Both the position numbers and the translations under genes were made by a program. The notes under the pieces were generated by a model that worked only from the letters and a program-made list of their open reading frames with translations, was not told where the DNA came from and searched no databases. Below are positions 34,900 to 42,748 of a stretch of 64,000 nt of DNA, in pieces; within the stretch, counting starts at the first letter, position 1; each line of letters starts with the position of its first letter. The stretch is from Starkeya sp. ORNL1 (GTDB taxonomy: Bacteria > Pseudomonadota > Alphaproteobacteria > Rhizobiales > Xanthobacteraceae), in NCBI RefSeq assembly GCF_012971745.1, contig NZ_CP048834.1, positions 496,001-560,000 of the forward strand. The letters are read 5' to 3'.

Positions 34900-35343
34900 A
34901 TGGCGGCAGAACCGGTAGACCACGATGCGAGCCGCTTCACGGTCAAGCCGACATCGGACAGTCATTTTGCGTGGCTTCGCACGCGCCTCAGCCTTGAGCG
35001 GACCTTGATGTCTTGGGTTCGGACGTCGGTGTCGCTCATCGCGTTTGGCTTCACCATCGTCCAGTTCTTCGAGCGCTTCGGCAACATGCCCGGCGTTGCG
35101 GATGCCTCCGACCCACAGGCGCCGCGTTATCTCGGCCTGGCCATGATCGCGGCCGGTATCCTCGCACTTGTCGTCTCTGTTTGGCAGTATCACAGAGTTT
35201 CCAGGTACCTGAACGGAGGCAACTTCACTCCGCTTGTTGGCGTAGAAGATGGACCCATACACACGCCGCTTTATGCCGTCTCGATTACGCTGATCCTCAT
35301 AGGCGTCTTCGCATTTTTTGCGGTGGTGACGCGGTCGCTCTGA
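34900..35343 (+). CDS. DUF202 (YidH) family membrane protein
   Basis: 147 residues with three membrane segments and the DUF202 core FAWLRTRLSLERTLMSWVRTSVSLIAFGFTI at about residues 24-55, a highly conserved helix of this family. The function of the family is unknown; members are small inner-membrane proteins. ATG 34900 is chosen since the preceding in-frame TTG lacks a ribosome-binding site. It is the first of three membrane-protein genes on this strand (34.9-36.7 kb). Confidence 0.85.
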   Translation: MAAEPVDHDASRFTVKPTSDSHFAWLRTRLSLERTLMSWVRTSVSLIAFGFTIVQFFERFGNMPGVADASDPQAPRYLGLAMIAAGILALVVSVWQYHRVSRYLNGGNFTPLVGVEDGPIHTPLYAVSITLILIGVFAFFAVVTRSL

Positions 35344-35392
35344 CGAGTGTTATCGACGCCTGCTTCGCCACAAACGAGACGAGCCGGAAGCC

Positions 35393-36253
35393 ATGACGGC
35401 AGCACAACTTATCCCGCTCATCATCAGCATCAGCATCTTTCTGCTCGTGCTTGCGCTAGGGCTCGACGCGGAACGCAAGGACGCACTCTATCTGTTTCAC
35501 CGACCTTTGCTGCTGTTCCGGTCGATTGCGTCTATGAACGTGGTTATGGTGATCATCGCCGCAGCGATTGCGCTTCTGGTCGACATGGCCCGCCCGGTTG
35601 AAATCGCGCTCGTGGCGCTCGCAATTTCTCCTGTGCCACCGATACTGCCCGGCAAGCAGCGAAAGGCGGGCGGTTCGGAGCGTTACGCGATCGGTCTGCT
35701 GGTCGCCGCCTCACTGTTCTCGGTGTTGCTGGCCCCACTTGGGGTGAGCCTTGTCGGACTGCTTTTCGGTCTCCATCTCGGGGCGCCTCCGACAAGGATT
35801 GCGTTCATCGTTTTGATAACGGTCCTCGCGCCGCTAGTGACGGGTATTGCGGTCAAGCGCTTCCTGCCGGAGCTTGCGGCCCGCGTGAAGCGTCCGACCG
35901 CCTTGGTCGCAATGGTGTTGTTGGTGCTCGCCTGTCTGCCCGTTCTCTTCACAACGTGGCCCGTGGTGTGGGGATTAGTCGGAAACGGCGTCGCGCTTGT
36001 GCTGATTGCCTTCACGTTGATTGGCCTGCTGGTCGGCCACAGTCTTGGTGGGCCAGTTGCGGGGGATCGCACGGCCTTGGCATTGGCCACGGGAACTCGG
36101 CATCCGGGCGTTGCCATCGCGATCATTAGTCTGAATTTTCCTGACGAGAAAGCCGCGCTCGCGGTCGTGCTCTATCATCTCGTCGTCGGGACTTTGGTAT
36201 CCATTCCGTACGTTCGCTGGCGGCGAAAGACTGCTCGGAGCACCCTCGGATAA
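35393..36253 (+). CDS. BASS-like sodium/solute symporter family protein
   Basis: 286 residues with about nine or ten membrane segments. The pattern of an early Asp/Glu-containing segment, a central PVPPILPGKQ and a late TGTRHPGVAIAIISLNFPDEKAAL resembles the bile-acid:sodium symporter fold, in which the two crossing helices bear such motifs. The transported solute is unknown. It follows the DUF202 gene by 49 bp and may share its transcript. Confidence 0.7.
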   Translation: MTAAQLIPLIISISIFLLVLALGLDAERKDALYLFHRPLLLFRSIASMNVVMVIIAAAIALLVDMARPVEIALVALAISPVPPILPGKQRKAGGSERYAIGLLVAASLFSVLLAPLGVSLVGLLFGLHLGAPPTRIAFIVLITVLAPLVTGIAVKRFLPELAARVKRPTALVAMVLLVLACLPVLFTTWPVVWGLVGNGVALVLIAFTLIGLLVGHSLGGPVAGDRTALALATGTRHPGVAIAIISLNFPDEKAALAVVLYHLVVGTLVSIPYVRWRRKTARSTLG

Positions 36254-36376
36254 CGGCGGCGGAGACGGGAGGAATGCAGATGCTGCGCCATAACTGGCGG
36301 CGGCGGCGCGGCGTCCCCGGATTGCTGCCACAGCGGTCAACGGCGTCGATGCGCCGGGCGAGCTATTGCAAGAAGC

Positions 36377-36736
36377 GTGGAGGCGGCCGTGGTGCGTGAA
36401 TGGCTCCTCGCCCTGACCGAAATCGTGGTCCCCACGATCGAGCTGATGGCTCTTCTGTTTATCGCAGGCGGAACGCTACAGGCCTTTGTCAGTGGTCTGC
36501 GTTTCATGTTTGCGCGCTGCGAGGATATCCCGGGTTCCCGTGTGGTGTGGCTTCGCTATTCGCGCTGGCTCATTGCTGGATTAACGTTCCAGCTAGGCGC
36601 TGATATCATAGCTACTTCATCGGCTCCAAGCTGGAACGAGGTCGGCCAGCTCGGCGCTATTGCTGTCATCCGCACGTTCCTTAATTTCTTCCTTGAACGC
36701 GATCAACGGGAGATGAAGACGGAAGAGCCCGAATGA
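36377..36736 (+). CDS. DUF1622 family membrane protein
   Basis: 119 residues, about three membrane segments. The C-terminal AVIRTFLNFFLERDQRE motif and the LRYSRWLIAGLTFQLGADIIAT segment are typical of DUF1622. Function unknown. GTG 36377, 36389 or 36392 could start it; the first is given. It follows the BASS-like gene by 123 bp. Confidence 0.75.
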   Translation: MEAAVVREWLLALTEIVVPTIELMALLFIAGGTLQAFVSGLRFMFARCEDIPGSRVVWLRYSRWLIAGLTFQLGADIIATSSAPSWNEVGQLGAIAVIRTFLNFFLERDQREMKTEEPE

Positions 36737-36890
36737 ATCCTCTAGGTCCACCGTGGGAGCTTCACGAGGGCTCTCGCTTAGAGAGCGCCGCGCGGTAGAC
36801 GGGCTGGTCCTACTCAAGCAGTTCCCCGTGGGGGATGTGGTGATCGTCTTCCATGCCTCGGCGGTTGAAGTCGATGTGCACAAGGTCGGG

Positions 36891-37061
36891 CTACTTCGCC
36901 CGCTCTTTGGAGGTTTGGAACTGGCGGTGGCCGTCGCCGTCCTTGCGCGGCGCCTCGTCGGCGGCCAGAAGCTCGCGCAAGAACTCCGCCTCAATGTCGG
37001 AAAGCGCGATCCCGGCGGTTAGCCGACTTGTATCACCCGATTGTATGAGGGCGGCAGCCAA
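36891..37061 (-). CDS. Possible short reading frame or gene remnant beside tRNA-Glu
   Basis: A minus-strand frame with no ATG (TTG at 37061 possible) reads TAGIALSDIEAEFLRELLAADEAP and ends QTSKERAK. The acidic helical stretch looks protein-like, but the missing start, short length (56 residues) and Arg-rich overlapping frames make a gene remnant or chance frame equally possible. The rest of the 36737-37108 stretch holds nothing else I can support. Confidence 0.25.
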   Translation of the reverse strand: MAAALIQSGDTSRLTAGIALSDIEAEFLRELLAADEAPRKDGDGHRQFQTSKERAK

Positions 37062-37108
37062 AGGCGTTGATTTACGGAAACTTCAGGCCAGCACAAAGGC
37101 TTGGCAGC

Positions 37109-37183
37109 TGGCGCGCCCTAGGGGAGTCGAACCCCTCTCTCCACCGTGAAAGGGTGGCGTCCTAACCGATAGACGAAGGGCGC
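37109..37183 (-). tRNA. tRNA-Glu (TTC)
   Basis: 75-nt cloverleaf on the minus strand. Acceptor arms GCGCCCT and AGGGCGC pair; the anticodon arm is CCACC-CTTTCAC-GGTGG with anticodon TTC; the T-arm has GGTTCGACTCC; the 3-prime G-CCA is encoded in the DNA. Confidence 0.95.
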
Positions 37184-37349
37184 GCAGGCGGGTGCCTTAT
37201 AGGGGCAAGGAACGGGGTGCACAAGACGTCTCGCACCCCGTCATCCACAGCGCGATGAATCCCCTCATTGAGGTTTCTTCAACGCGTCTCGTCAGATGGC
37301 CGCGACGTTGACGCTAAAAGGTCGCCACAGCCGTCCTGTTATCCCGGCT

Positions 37350-37769
37350 TCACCACTTACCGGTGTTGGGCATGGAGAGCCACGGCTCCTGCGGCTCGCG
37401 CTTGCCGCCTTTCTGCAGCAACTCGATCGAGACATTGTCCGGCGAGCGCACGAACGCCATGTAGCCATCGCGCGGCGGGCGGTTGATGGTCACTCCGGCC
37501 TTTTGCAGCTTCTCGCAGGTCGCATAGATGTCATCGACCTCGAAGGCGAGGTGGCCGAAATTGCGGCCTTCACCATATTCCTCGGGATCCCAATTATAGG
37601 TCAGCTCGATCTCGGCGCCTTCCTGGCCGGGAGCGGAAACGAAGATCAGCGTGTAGCGGCCCTGCGGCGACTCGCGGCGGCGGGTCTCCTGGAGGCCGAG
37701 CTTGTTGACATAGAAGTCGAGCGAGGCGTCGATATCGGTGACACGCACCATCGTGTGCAAATACTTCAT
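37350..37769 (-). CDS. gloA: Lactoylglutathione lyase (glyoxalase I)
   Basis: 139 residues of the VOC fold with typical glyoxalase I segments: [26 protein letters not shown] at the start (metal His in LHTMVR), [12 protein letters not shown] near residue 65 (metal Glu), [12 protein letters not shown] near residue 80 (metal His), and a final [10 protein letters not shown] with the last metal Glu. It converts the methylglyoxal-glutathione adduct to S-lactoylglutathione. ATG 37769 is chosen at the conserved MKYLHTM start. It is divergent from the sirtuin gene. Confidence 0.92.
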   Translation of the reverse strand: MKYLHTMVRVTDIDASLDFYVNKLGLQETRRRESPQGRYTLIFVSAPGQEGAEIELTYNWDPEEYGEGRNFGHLAFEVDDIYATCEKLQKAGVTINRPPRDGYMAFVRSPDNVSIELLQKGGKREPQEPWLSMPNTGKW

Positions 37770-37846
37770 GGCAATCCCCGTAATGGCCGGCACCCCGCAT
37801 AATGGTCGGTGGCCGTGCCTGAGCGGCGCATAGGCGGCAGCAACAT

Positions 37847-38617
37847 ATGGTGGTGGACGGCGACATCAAGGCCGCGCGCACGGAACTTAGGCGCGTGGTC
37901 GCGGGCATGCGGGCCGGGCTCGCCTTCACCGGCGCCGGCATCTCGACCGAGTGCGGCATACCGGATTTCCGCTCGCCCGGCGGGCTGTGGACCAGGAACC
38001 GGCCGATCGATTTCGACGAGTTCGTCGCCAGCCGGACGGCGCGCAACGAGGCGTGGCGGCGGCGCTTCGCCATGGAGCAGGCATTCGGCGGCGCGCAGCC
38101 GGGCAGGGGACACAAGGCGCTCGCCGACATGGTGGCGGATGGCCGGCTGCTCGGCGTCGTCACCCAGAACATTGACGGGCTGCACCAGGCGTCCGGCGTG
38201 CCGGACAGCAAGCTGGTAGAATTGCACGGCAACAGCACCTACGCGACCTGCCTCGATTGTGGCACGCGCTATGAGCTGCCTTGGGTGCGCACCCGTTTCG
38301 ACGCCGCGGGCGGCGCGGCGCCGGACTGTCCGGATTGCGACGGGCCGATCAAGACCGCGACCATCTCCTTCGGCCAGGCCATGCCGGTGGACGAAATGGC
38401 GCGGGCGCGCAAGCTGAGCCTCGCCTGCGACGTTTTCCTCGCCATCGGTTCTTCTCTGGTGGTCTATCCTGCTGCCGGTTTTCCGATCGAGGCGAAGCGG
38501 GCGGGTGCAGAACTCGTCATAATCAACCGCGAGGCGACGGAACTCGACGATTTCGCCGACCTCGTCATCCACGCCGACATCGGCGACGTACTCGAAGGGA
38601 TATCCACAGCGCATTAA
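37847..38617 (+). CDS. cobB: Sir2 family NAD-dependent protein deacylase
   Basis: 256-residue sirtuin. NAD-binding [18 protein letters not shown] is near residue 29, the TQNIDGLHQ motif near residue 106, the catalytic His in ELHGNST near residue 126, and the zinc site is formed by C-x2-C (TCLDCG) and a second pair (DCPDCDG). SFGQAMP and [13 protein letters not shown] are further cofactor-pocket parts. It removes acyl groups from lysine residues with NAD+. The in-frame first codon at 37847 is GTG-type with a close ATG absent, so the start is slightly uncertain. Confidence 0.88.
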   Translation: MVVDGDIKAARTELRRVVAGMRAGLAFTGAGISTECGIPDFRSPGGLWTRNRPIDFDEFVASRTARNEAWRRRFAMEQAFGGAQPGRGHKALADMVADGRLLGVVTQNIDGLHQASGVPDSKLVELHGNSTYATCLDCGTRYELPWVRTRFDAAGGAAPDCPDCDGPIKTATISFGQAMPVDEMARARKLSLACDVFLAIGSSLVVYPAAGFPIEAKRAGAELVIINREATELDDFADLVIHADIGDVLEGISTAH

Positions 38618-38758
38618 CGAAGCGGTGCACGAACGTTACGCGAATCAATTTGGGTGTTTTCGTGGCGCAATGCAGTGTTATGCTGGGCAATAGCGGGGAA
38701 TCGACTAGGTACTCGCTTAAGGCGTCAAGGGTTTTGCGTGGCGGGGGCGTAGGGCTGC

Positions 38759-39364
38759 ATGGTGTCCGATGCATCGGGACCCAGATATGGTCTGAATGAT
38801 CGCGGTTCGTTCGACGAACACGCGGACGATTTGAACCCGGATACGGTGCCGGGCCTGGTACAGATCGCCGGCACCATAAAATGGTTCGACGTTTCAAAGG
38901 GTTACGGCTTTATCGTGCCGGATCGTGGCGGTGCGGACGTGCTGTTGCATGTTACCTGCCTGCGCCGCGGCGGCTACCAGACGGCACAGGAAGGTGCCCG
39001 CGTCGTCTGCGAGGCGGTGGCGCGCGACCGTGGCTTCCAGGCGCTGCGGGTGATCTCGATGGACGAGAGCACCGCGGTGCACCATTCACAGCTGCCACAG
39101 GCGCGCACCCACGTCTCGGTGCAGCCGACCGGCGGTTTCGAGCGCGCCTTCGTCAAATGGTTCAACCGGCTGCGCGGCTTCGGCTTCCTTTCGCGCGGGG
39201 AGGGCACGCCGGACATCTTCGTGCACATGGAGACGCTGCGCCGCCATGGCCTTACCGAATTGCGGCCCGGCCAAGTGGTGCTGGTGCGCTTCGGGCCGGG
39301 GCCGAAGGGCCTGATGGCCGCCGAGGTGCGCCCCGACGGGGCGTCGACGCCGTCATCGCATTGA
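38759..39364 (+). CDS. Protein with two cold-shock domains
   Basis: 201 residues. Domain 1 at about 34-100 (AGTIKWFDVSKGYGFIVPDRGGADVLLH) and domain 2 at about 130-195 (AFVKWFNRLRGFGFLSRGEGTPDIFVHMETLRR) each carry RNP1- and RNP2-like segments (KGYGFI, DVLLH; RGFGFL, DIFVH). Such double-domain proteins bind RNA or single-stranded DNA and are usual in this bacterial class. The N-terminal 30 residues and the linker are disordered-looking. Expression control by temperature cannot be read from the sequence. Confidence 0.9.
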   Translation: MVSDASGPRYGLNDRGSFDEHADDLNPDTVPGLVQIAGTIKWFDVSKGYGFIVPDRGGADVLLHVTCLRRGGYQTAQEGARVVCEAVARDRGFQALRVISMDESTAVHHSQLPQARTHVSVQPTGGFERAFVKWFNRLRGFGFLSRGEGTPDIFVHMETLRRHGLTELRPGQVVLVRFGPGPKGLMAAEVRPDGASTPSSH

Positions 39365-39464
39365 TCGCTTTAGCTTGAAGCGGCGCCGCCTTGATTGCGA
39401 CGGCATTGCGAGTGCATTGATCGCTGTCCCGCCACCGAGGGGAGCGCCAGCCGCTCCTCATTCC

Positions 39465-39995
39465 ATGCGATTTGCACCCATGCGATCTGTCCTTGCGCGA
39501 TTTGCGATTTCCGGACTTGCTCCTGCCAGCAGGCGCTCCTTGCTCGCCGCCGGCCTCGTCATGGCGGCGCTCGCTTTTGCCGCTGCCGCGTGTGTGCCGT
39601 CTGCCCACGCGGCGACGGTCGAGCCGCTCAGCATAGATACCAAATCGGGGCCGGTGGCCTTCAAGGTGGAGATGGCGCTCACCTCGGACGAGCGCGCCAA
39701 GGGGCTGATGTACCGCACCGAACTCGCCCCCGACGCCGGCATGCTGTTCGATTTCCGCACTGACCAGCAGGTTTATATGTGGATGAAGAACACTTACCTG
39801 CCGCTCGATATGGTGTTCATCCGCTCGGACGGGCGCATCGCCAGCATCGCGGCGAACACCACGCCGCTTTCCACCGAGACCATCTCCTCCGGCGGCCCGG
39901 TGCGGGCGGTGCTGGAACTGCCGGCCGGTACCGCCAAGGCGCGCGGCATCGCCGTGGGTGACCGGGTGCGCCATCATCTGTTCCCGAACGATTAG
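39465..39995 (+). CDS. DUF192 family exported protein
   Basis: About 176 residues. A hydrophobic leader ([19 protein letters not shown] region) is followed by the DUF192 domain: [23 protein letters not shown], and [15 protein letters not shown], which is diagnostic of the family. The Cys after the hydrophobic stretch could be a lipoprotein site, or the protein is cut later at SAHAAT. Function unknown. Starts at 39465, 39480 or further upstream are all possible. Confidence 0.8.
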   Translation: MRFAPMRSVLARFAISGLAPASRRSLLAAGLVMAALAFAAAACVPSAHAATVEPLSIDTKSGPVAFKVEMALTSDERAKGLMYRTELAPDAGMLFDFRTDQQVYMWMKNTYLPLDMVFIRSDGRIASIAANTTPLSTETISSGGPVRAVLELPAGTAKARGIAVGDRVRHHLFPND

Positions 39996-40076
39996 GGCGG
40001 TCGGCCAGGTCGGCATCGCGCCGCTTGACGCTCGGCGTCCGCCATGTCATCCGACGTGGACGTGATGTGGCCGGTG

Positions 40077-40153
40077 CGGGGCATAGCGCAGCCCGGTAGC
40101 GCGGAAGTTTTGGGTACTTCAGGTCGCAGGTTCGAATCCTGCTGCCCCGACCA
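40077..40153 (+). tRNA. tRNA-Pro (TGG)
   Basis: 77-nt cloverleaf. Acceptor CGGGGCA pairs with TGCCCCG, the anticodon arm is GAAGT-TTTGGGT-ACTTC with anticodon TGG, the T-arm contains GGTTCGAATCC, and CCA is encoded. Confidence 0.95.
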
Positions 40154-40236
40154 GCCGGCCGCGTCGCGTCGGGAACGCTGCGGCAGGCGGCGGACCCGGG
40201 CATGAGTGCCTGGGAATGAGTGGGAGCGAGGGGCAG

Positions 40237-40542
40237 ATGGTTGCACGCATCTACAAGCCGGCCCGGAATGCGATGCAGTCCGGCAACGCCAAGACCGAAC
40301 TCTGGGTGCTGGACTATGAGCCCGAGCAGCCTCGCCAGGTCGAGCCGCTGATGGGCTATACCTCTTCAGGCGACATGAAGAGCCAGCTCCGGCTGACGTT
40401 CGACACCAAGGAAGAAGCCATCGCCTATGCCGAGCGCCGCGGCATCGCCTTTCAGGTGCAGGAGCCGAAAGAGCCGATCCGGCGCAAGATCGCCTATTCC
40501 GACAATTTCAGCTTCCGCCGCATCGGCCAGTGGACGCACTGA
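40237..40542 (+). CDS. Complex I accessory subunit, NDUFS4-like
   Basis: 101 residues of the ETC complex I subunit family (NDUFS4, 18-kDa subunit): [15 protein letters not shown] at the start, a central [28 protein letters not shown], and the C-terminal [13 protein letters not shown]. In alphaproteobacteria this protein is a supernumerary subunit of respiratory complex I. It lies between two tRNA genes, away from the nuo operon. ATG 40237 is chosen because the conserved MVARIYKP start is there. Confidence 0.92.
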   Translation: MVARIYKPARNAMQSGNAKTELWVLDYEPEQPRQVEPLMGYTSSGDMKSQLRLTFDTKEEAIAYAERRGIAFQVQEPKEPIRRKIAYSDNFSFRRIGQWTH

Positions 40543-40579
40543 GCCCCGCGGCATTTTCGTCTATAACAGCCGCTGCATC

Positions 40580-40656
40580 GGCCCCGTAGCTCAGCTGGAT
40601 AGAGCAGCCGCCTTCTAAGCGGCAGGTCGCTGGTTCGAGCCCAGCCGGGGTCGCCA
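40580..40656 (+). tRNA. tRNA-Arg (TCT)
   Basis: 77-nt cloverleaf. Acceptor GGCCCCG pairs with CGGGGTC, the anticodon arm is GCCGC-CTTCTAA-GCGGC with anticodon TCT, the T-arm has GGTTCGAGCCC, and CCA is encoded. Confidence 0.95.
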
Positions 40657-40862
40657 GCCTTCTTCCGCTGCGAACGTCGGGATTGCTGTCCCGTTTGGTC
40701 CTGGCGCCGGCTGTCGGGTGCATCAGGGCCGTTGCCGCGGTAGGCTGATCCATTGTGCCGTTCTGCACACGGAACCATCCCCCACATCGGAAGTTGTCTG
40801 TCCGAATGCAGCGCACGCTGTGCGCATCGTTCCGAGACTTCCAAAGAGGATGGAGAATAACC

Positions 40863-41186
40863 ATGCGCAAGATCGTTCTTGCTGCCGCTACTCTGGGAAT
40901 TCTGTCGATCGGTGGCATCATCAATGCGAACGCCCAATACTATCAGGTCGATCCGTATGCCCGTGGCGAGGTCTATGCCCAGCCGGGCGTGACGGTTGTC
41001 GAGCCGGGCTACGCGGGCCCTGTTTATGAAGGCCGCAATGTGTATGTCGAGCCGGGCCCGGGCCCGATCTATGATCACGAGGCGACTGTGCCCAGTCAGA
41101 AGACCGCTCGTGACCTTCTGATCTGGAAGCAGCCGGGCGACCAGAACATCATCAATCAGGAACGCGCAAACGAGCGCGCTAAATAA
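40863..41186 (+). CDS. Small secreted protein of unknown function
   Basis: 107 residues. A signal peptide (MRKIVLAAATLGILSIGGI, cleavage near NANAQ) is followed by a Tyr/Gly/Pro/Val-rich mature part (YYQVDPYARGEVY, PGVTVVEPGYAGPVYEG) and a charged C-terminus. AGAGGATGGAGAA lies before the ATG. A good terminator follows, so the gene is monocistronic. Function unknown. Confidence 0.8.
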   Translation: MRKIVLAAATLGILSIGGIINANAQYYQVDPYARGEVYAQPGVTVVEPGYAGPVYEGRNVYVEPGPGPIYDHEATVPSQKTARDLLIWKQPGDQNIINQERANERAK

Positions 41187-41221
41187 CTGCGCTCCGGACG
41201 ATCGCACCTGTCACGTAGAAG

Positions 41222-41248
41222 GGCGACCCAGAAATGGGTCGCCTTTTT
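41222..41248 (+). terminator. Rho-independent terminator
   Basis: 9-bp stem (GGCGACCCA with TGGGTCGCC) with a GAAA tetraloop and T5, 36 bp after the small secreted protein gene. Confidence 0.9.
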
Positions 41249-41370
41249 CGTGTCCGGCGCAATCGCGACGGCCTTTGCCGGCTTTTCTGCGGCGGCACTC
41301 TTGATCCTGCCCCAGTCTCTTGTTCCCTTGTGGGACAAGAAGGGCACCTTGCCCGGGATCGGAGAGTTCC

Positions 41371-42630
41371 ATGACCAAACATGCCGGCGCGCTTGTCGAC
41401 ACCCTTTCGCATGAGGAGCGGCTCGACCGGCTCGGCGAAGTCGCGGTGCATGTCGGCCTTGGCCTGAAGCCCGGCCAGGAACTGGTGATGACCGCGTCGA
41501 TCGATGCGCTGCCGCTGGTGCGGCGGATCACCGAGCATGCCTACAAGGCCGGCGCTTCGCTCGTCACCACGCTGTTCAGCGATGAAGAGGCGACGCTGGC
41601 GCGCTTTCATTACGCGCCGGACGCGAGCTTCGATGCCGCCAGCGCCTGGCTCTATGACGGCATGGCGGCAGCGTTTCGCTCCGGCGCGGCGCGGCTTGCT
41701 ATTTCCGGCGAGAATCCCTCGCTGCTCGCCAATGAGGATACGGGTAAGGTCTCGCGGGCCAATCGGGCGCGCTCGAAGGCCTACATGCCGGCGCTGTCGC
41801 TGATCGCCGGGTTCGACATCAACTGGACCATCGTCTCCTTCGCCTCGCCGGCATGGGCCAAGGCGATGTTCCCGGATGATCCCGAGGACATCGCGGTCGC
41901 CAAGCTCTGGCACGCCATCTTCTCTGCCTCACGGATCGACACGCCGGATCCGGTGGCGGCATGGCGCGCGCACAATGCCGAGCTCAACGCCCGCACCACG
42001 CAGCTCAACGCGCGGCGCTATGCGTCCCTGCGCTTCCGCGGGCCGGGTACCGACCTCACCGTCGGCCTCGCCGATGACCATGAATGGGCGGGCGGCGCTT
42101 CCACCGCCAAGAACGGCGTGGTCTGCAACGCCAATATCCCCACCGAGGAAGTGTTCACCACGCCGCACAAGCTGCGGGTGGACGGTCATGTCGCCAGCAC
42201 CAAGCCGCTCTCCTACCAGGGCACGCTGATCCAGGACATCGCGGTGAAGTTCGAGGGCGGGCGCATCGTCGAGGCCCGCGCCCGTACCGGGCAGGACGTG
42301 CTGGAGAAGGTGCTGGAGACCGACGAGGGGTCGCGCCGTCTCGGCGAGGTGGCGCTGGTGCCGCATTCCTCGCCGATTTCGAAGAGCGGGCTGCTGTTCT
42401 TCAACACGCTTTATGACGAGAATGCCGCGAGCCACATCGCGCTCGGCCAGTCCTACAGCAAGTGCTTCATCGACGGCGCTTCATTGACGCCCGAGCAACT
42501 CGCCGAGAAGGGCGCCAATTCCAGCCTGATCCATATCGACTGGATGATCGGTTCCGGCGAGATCGATGTAGACGGCATTAGCTTCAGCGGCGAGGCCGAG
42601 CCGGTGATGCGCAAGGGCGAGTGGGCTTGA
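41371..42630 (+). CDS. M29 family aminopeptidase
   Basis: 419-residue metallo-aminopeptidase of the AmpS/PepS/M29 family. The N-terminal Rossmann-like part (about 1-170) is followed by the metal-binding domain: NIPTEEVFTTPHKLRVDG near residue 255, FEGGRIVEARA near residue 290, LGEVALVPHSSPI near residue 325, FNTLYDENAASHIALG near residue 345, and HIDWMIGSGEIDVDG near residue 390, which carry the Glu, His and Asp metal ligands of the family. Cytosolic, releasing N-terminal residues from peptides. GGAGAG lies about 5 nt before the ATG. Confidence 0.92.
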   Translation: MTKHAGALVDTLSHEERLDRLGEVAVHVGLGLKPGQELVMTASIDALPLVRRITEHAYKAGASLVTTLFSDEEATLARFHYAPDASFDAASAWLYDGMAAAFRSGAARLAISGENPSLLANEDTGKVSRANRARSKAYMPALSLIAGFDINWTIVSFASPAWAKAMFPDDPEDIAVAKLWHAIFSASRIDTPDPVAAWRAHNAELNARTTQLNARRYASLRFRGPGTDLTVGLADDHEWAGGASTAKNGVVCNANIPTEEVFTTPHKLRVDGHVASTKPLSYQGTLIQDIAVKFEGGRIVEARARTGQDVLEKVLETDEGSRRLGEVALVPHSSPISKSGLLFFNTLYDENAASHIALGQSYSKCFIDGASLTPEQLAEKGANSSLIHIDWMIGSGEIDVDGISFSGEAEPVMRKGEWA

Positions 42631-42748
42631 CGCGCCGGGTGAGCGGGTTCGCCGCGGACAAGTTCGCTTCCTGATGCGCGCGAACTATGGTGAACTCCCG
42701 CCGCGCCTGGGGAGGCGCACGGGGAAGATCTCAGGGGAGACGGAGCGC

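Noticed and set aside
36274..36399. Arg-rich 41-codon frame with a GGGAGGA ribosome-binding site before the DUF1622 gene
   Set aside because: Very biased composition without any fold pattern; the site more likely reflects chance or helps translation of the DUF1622 gene.
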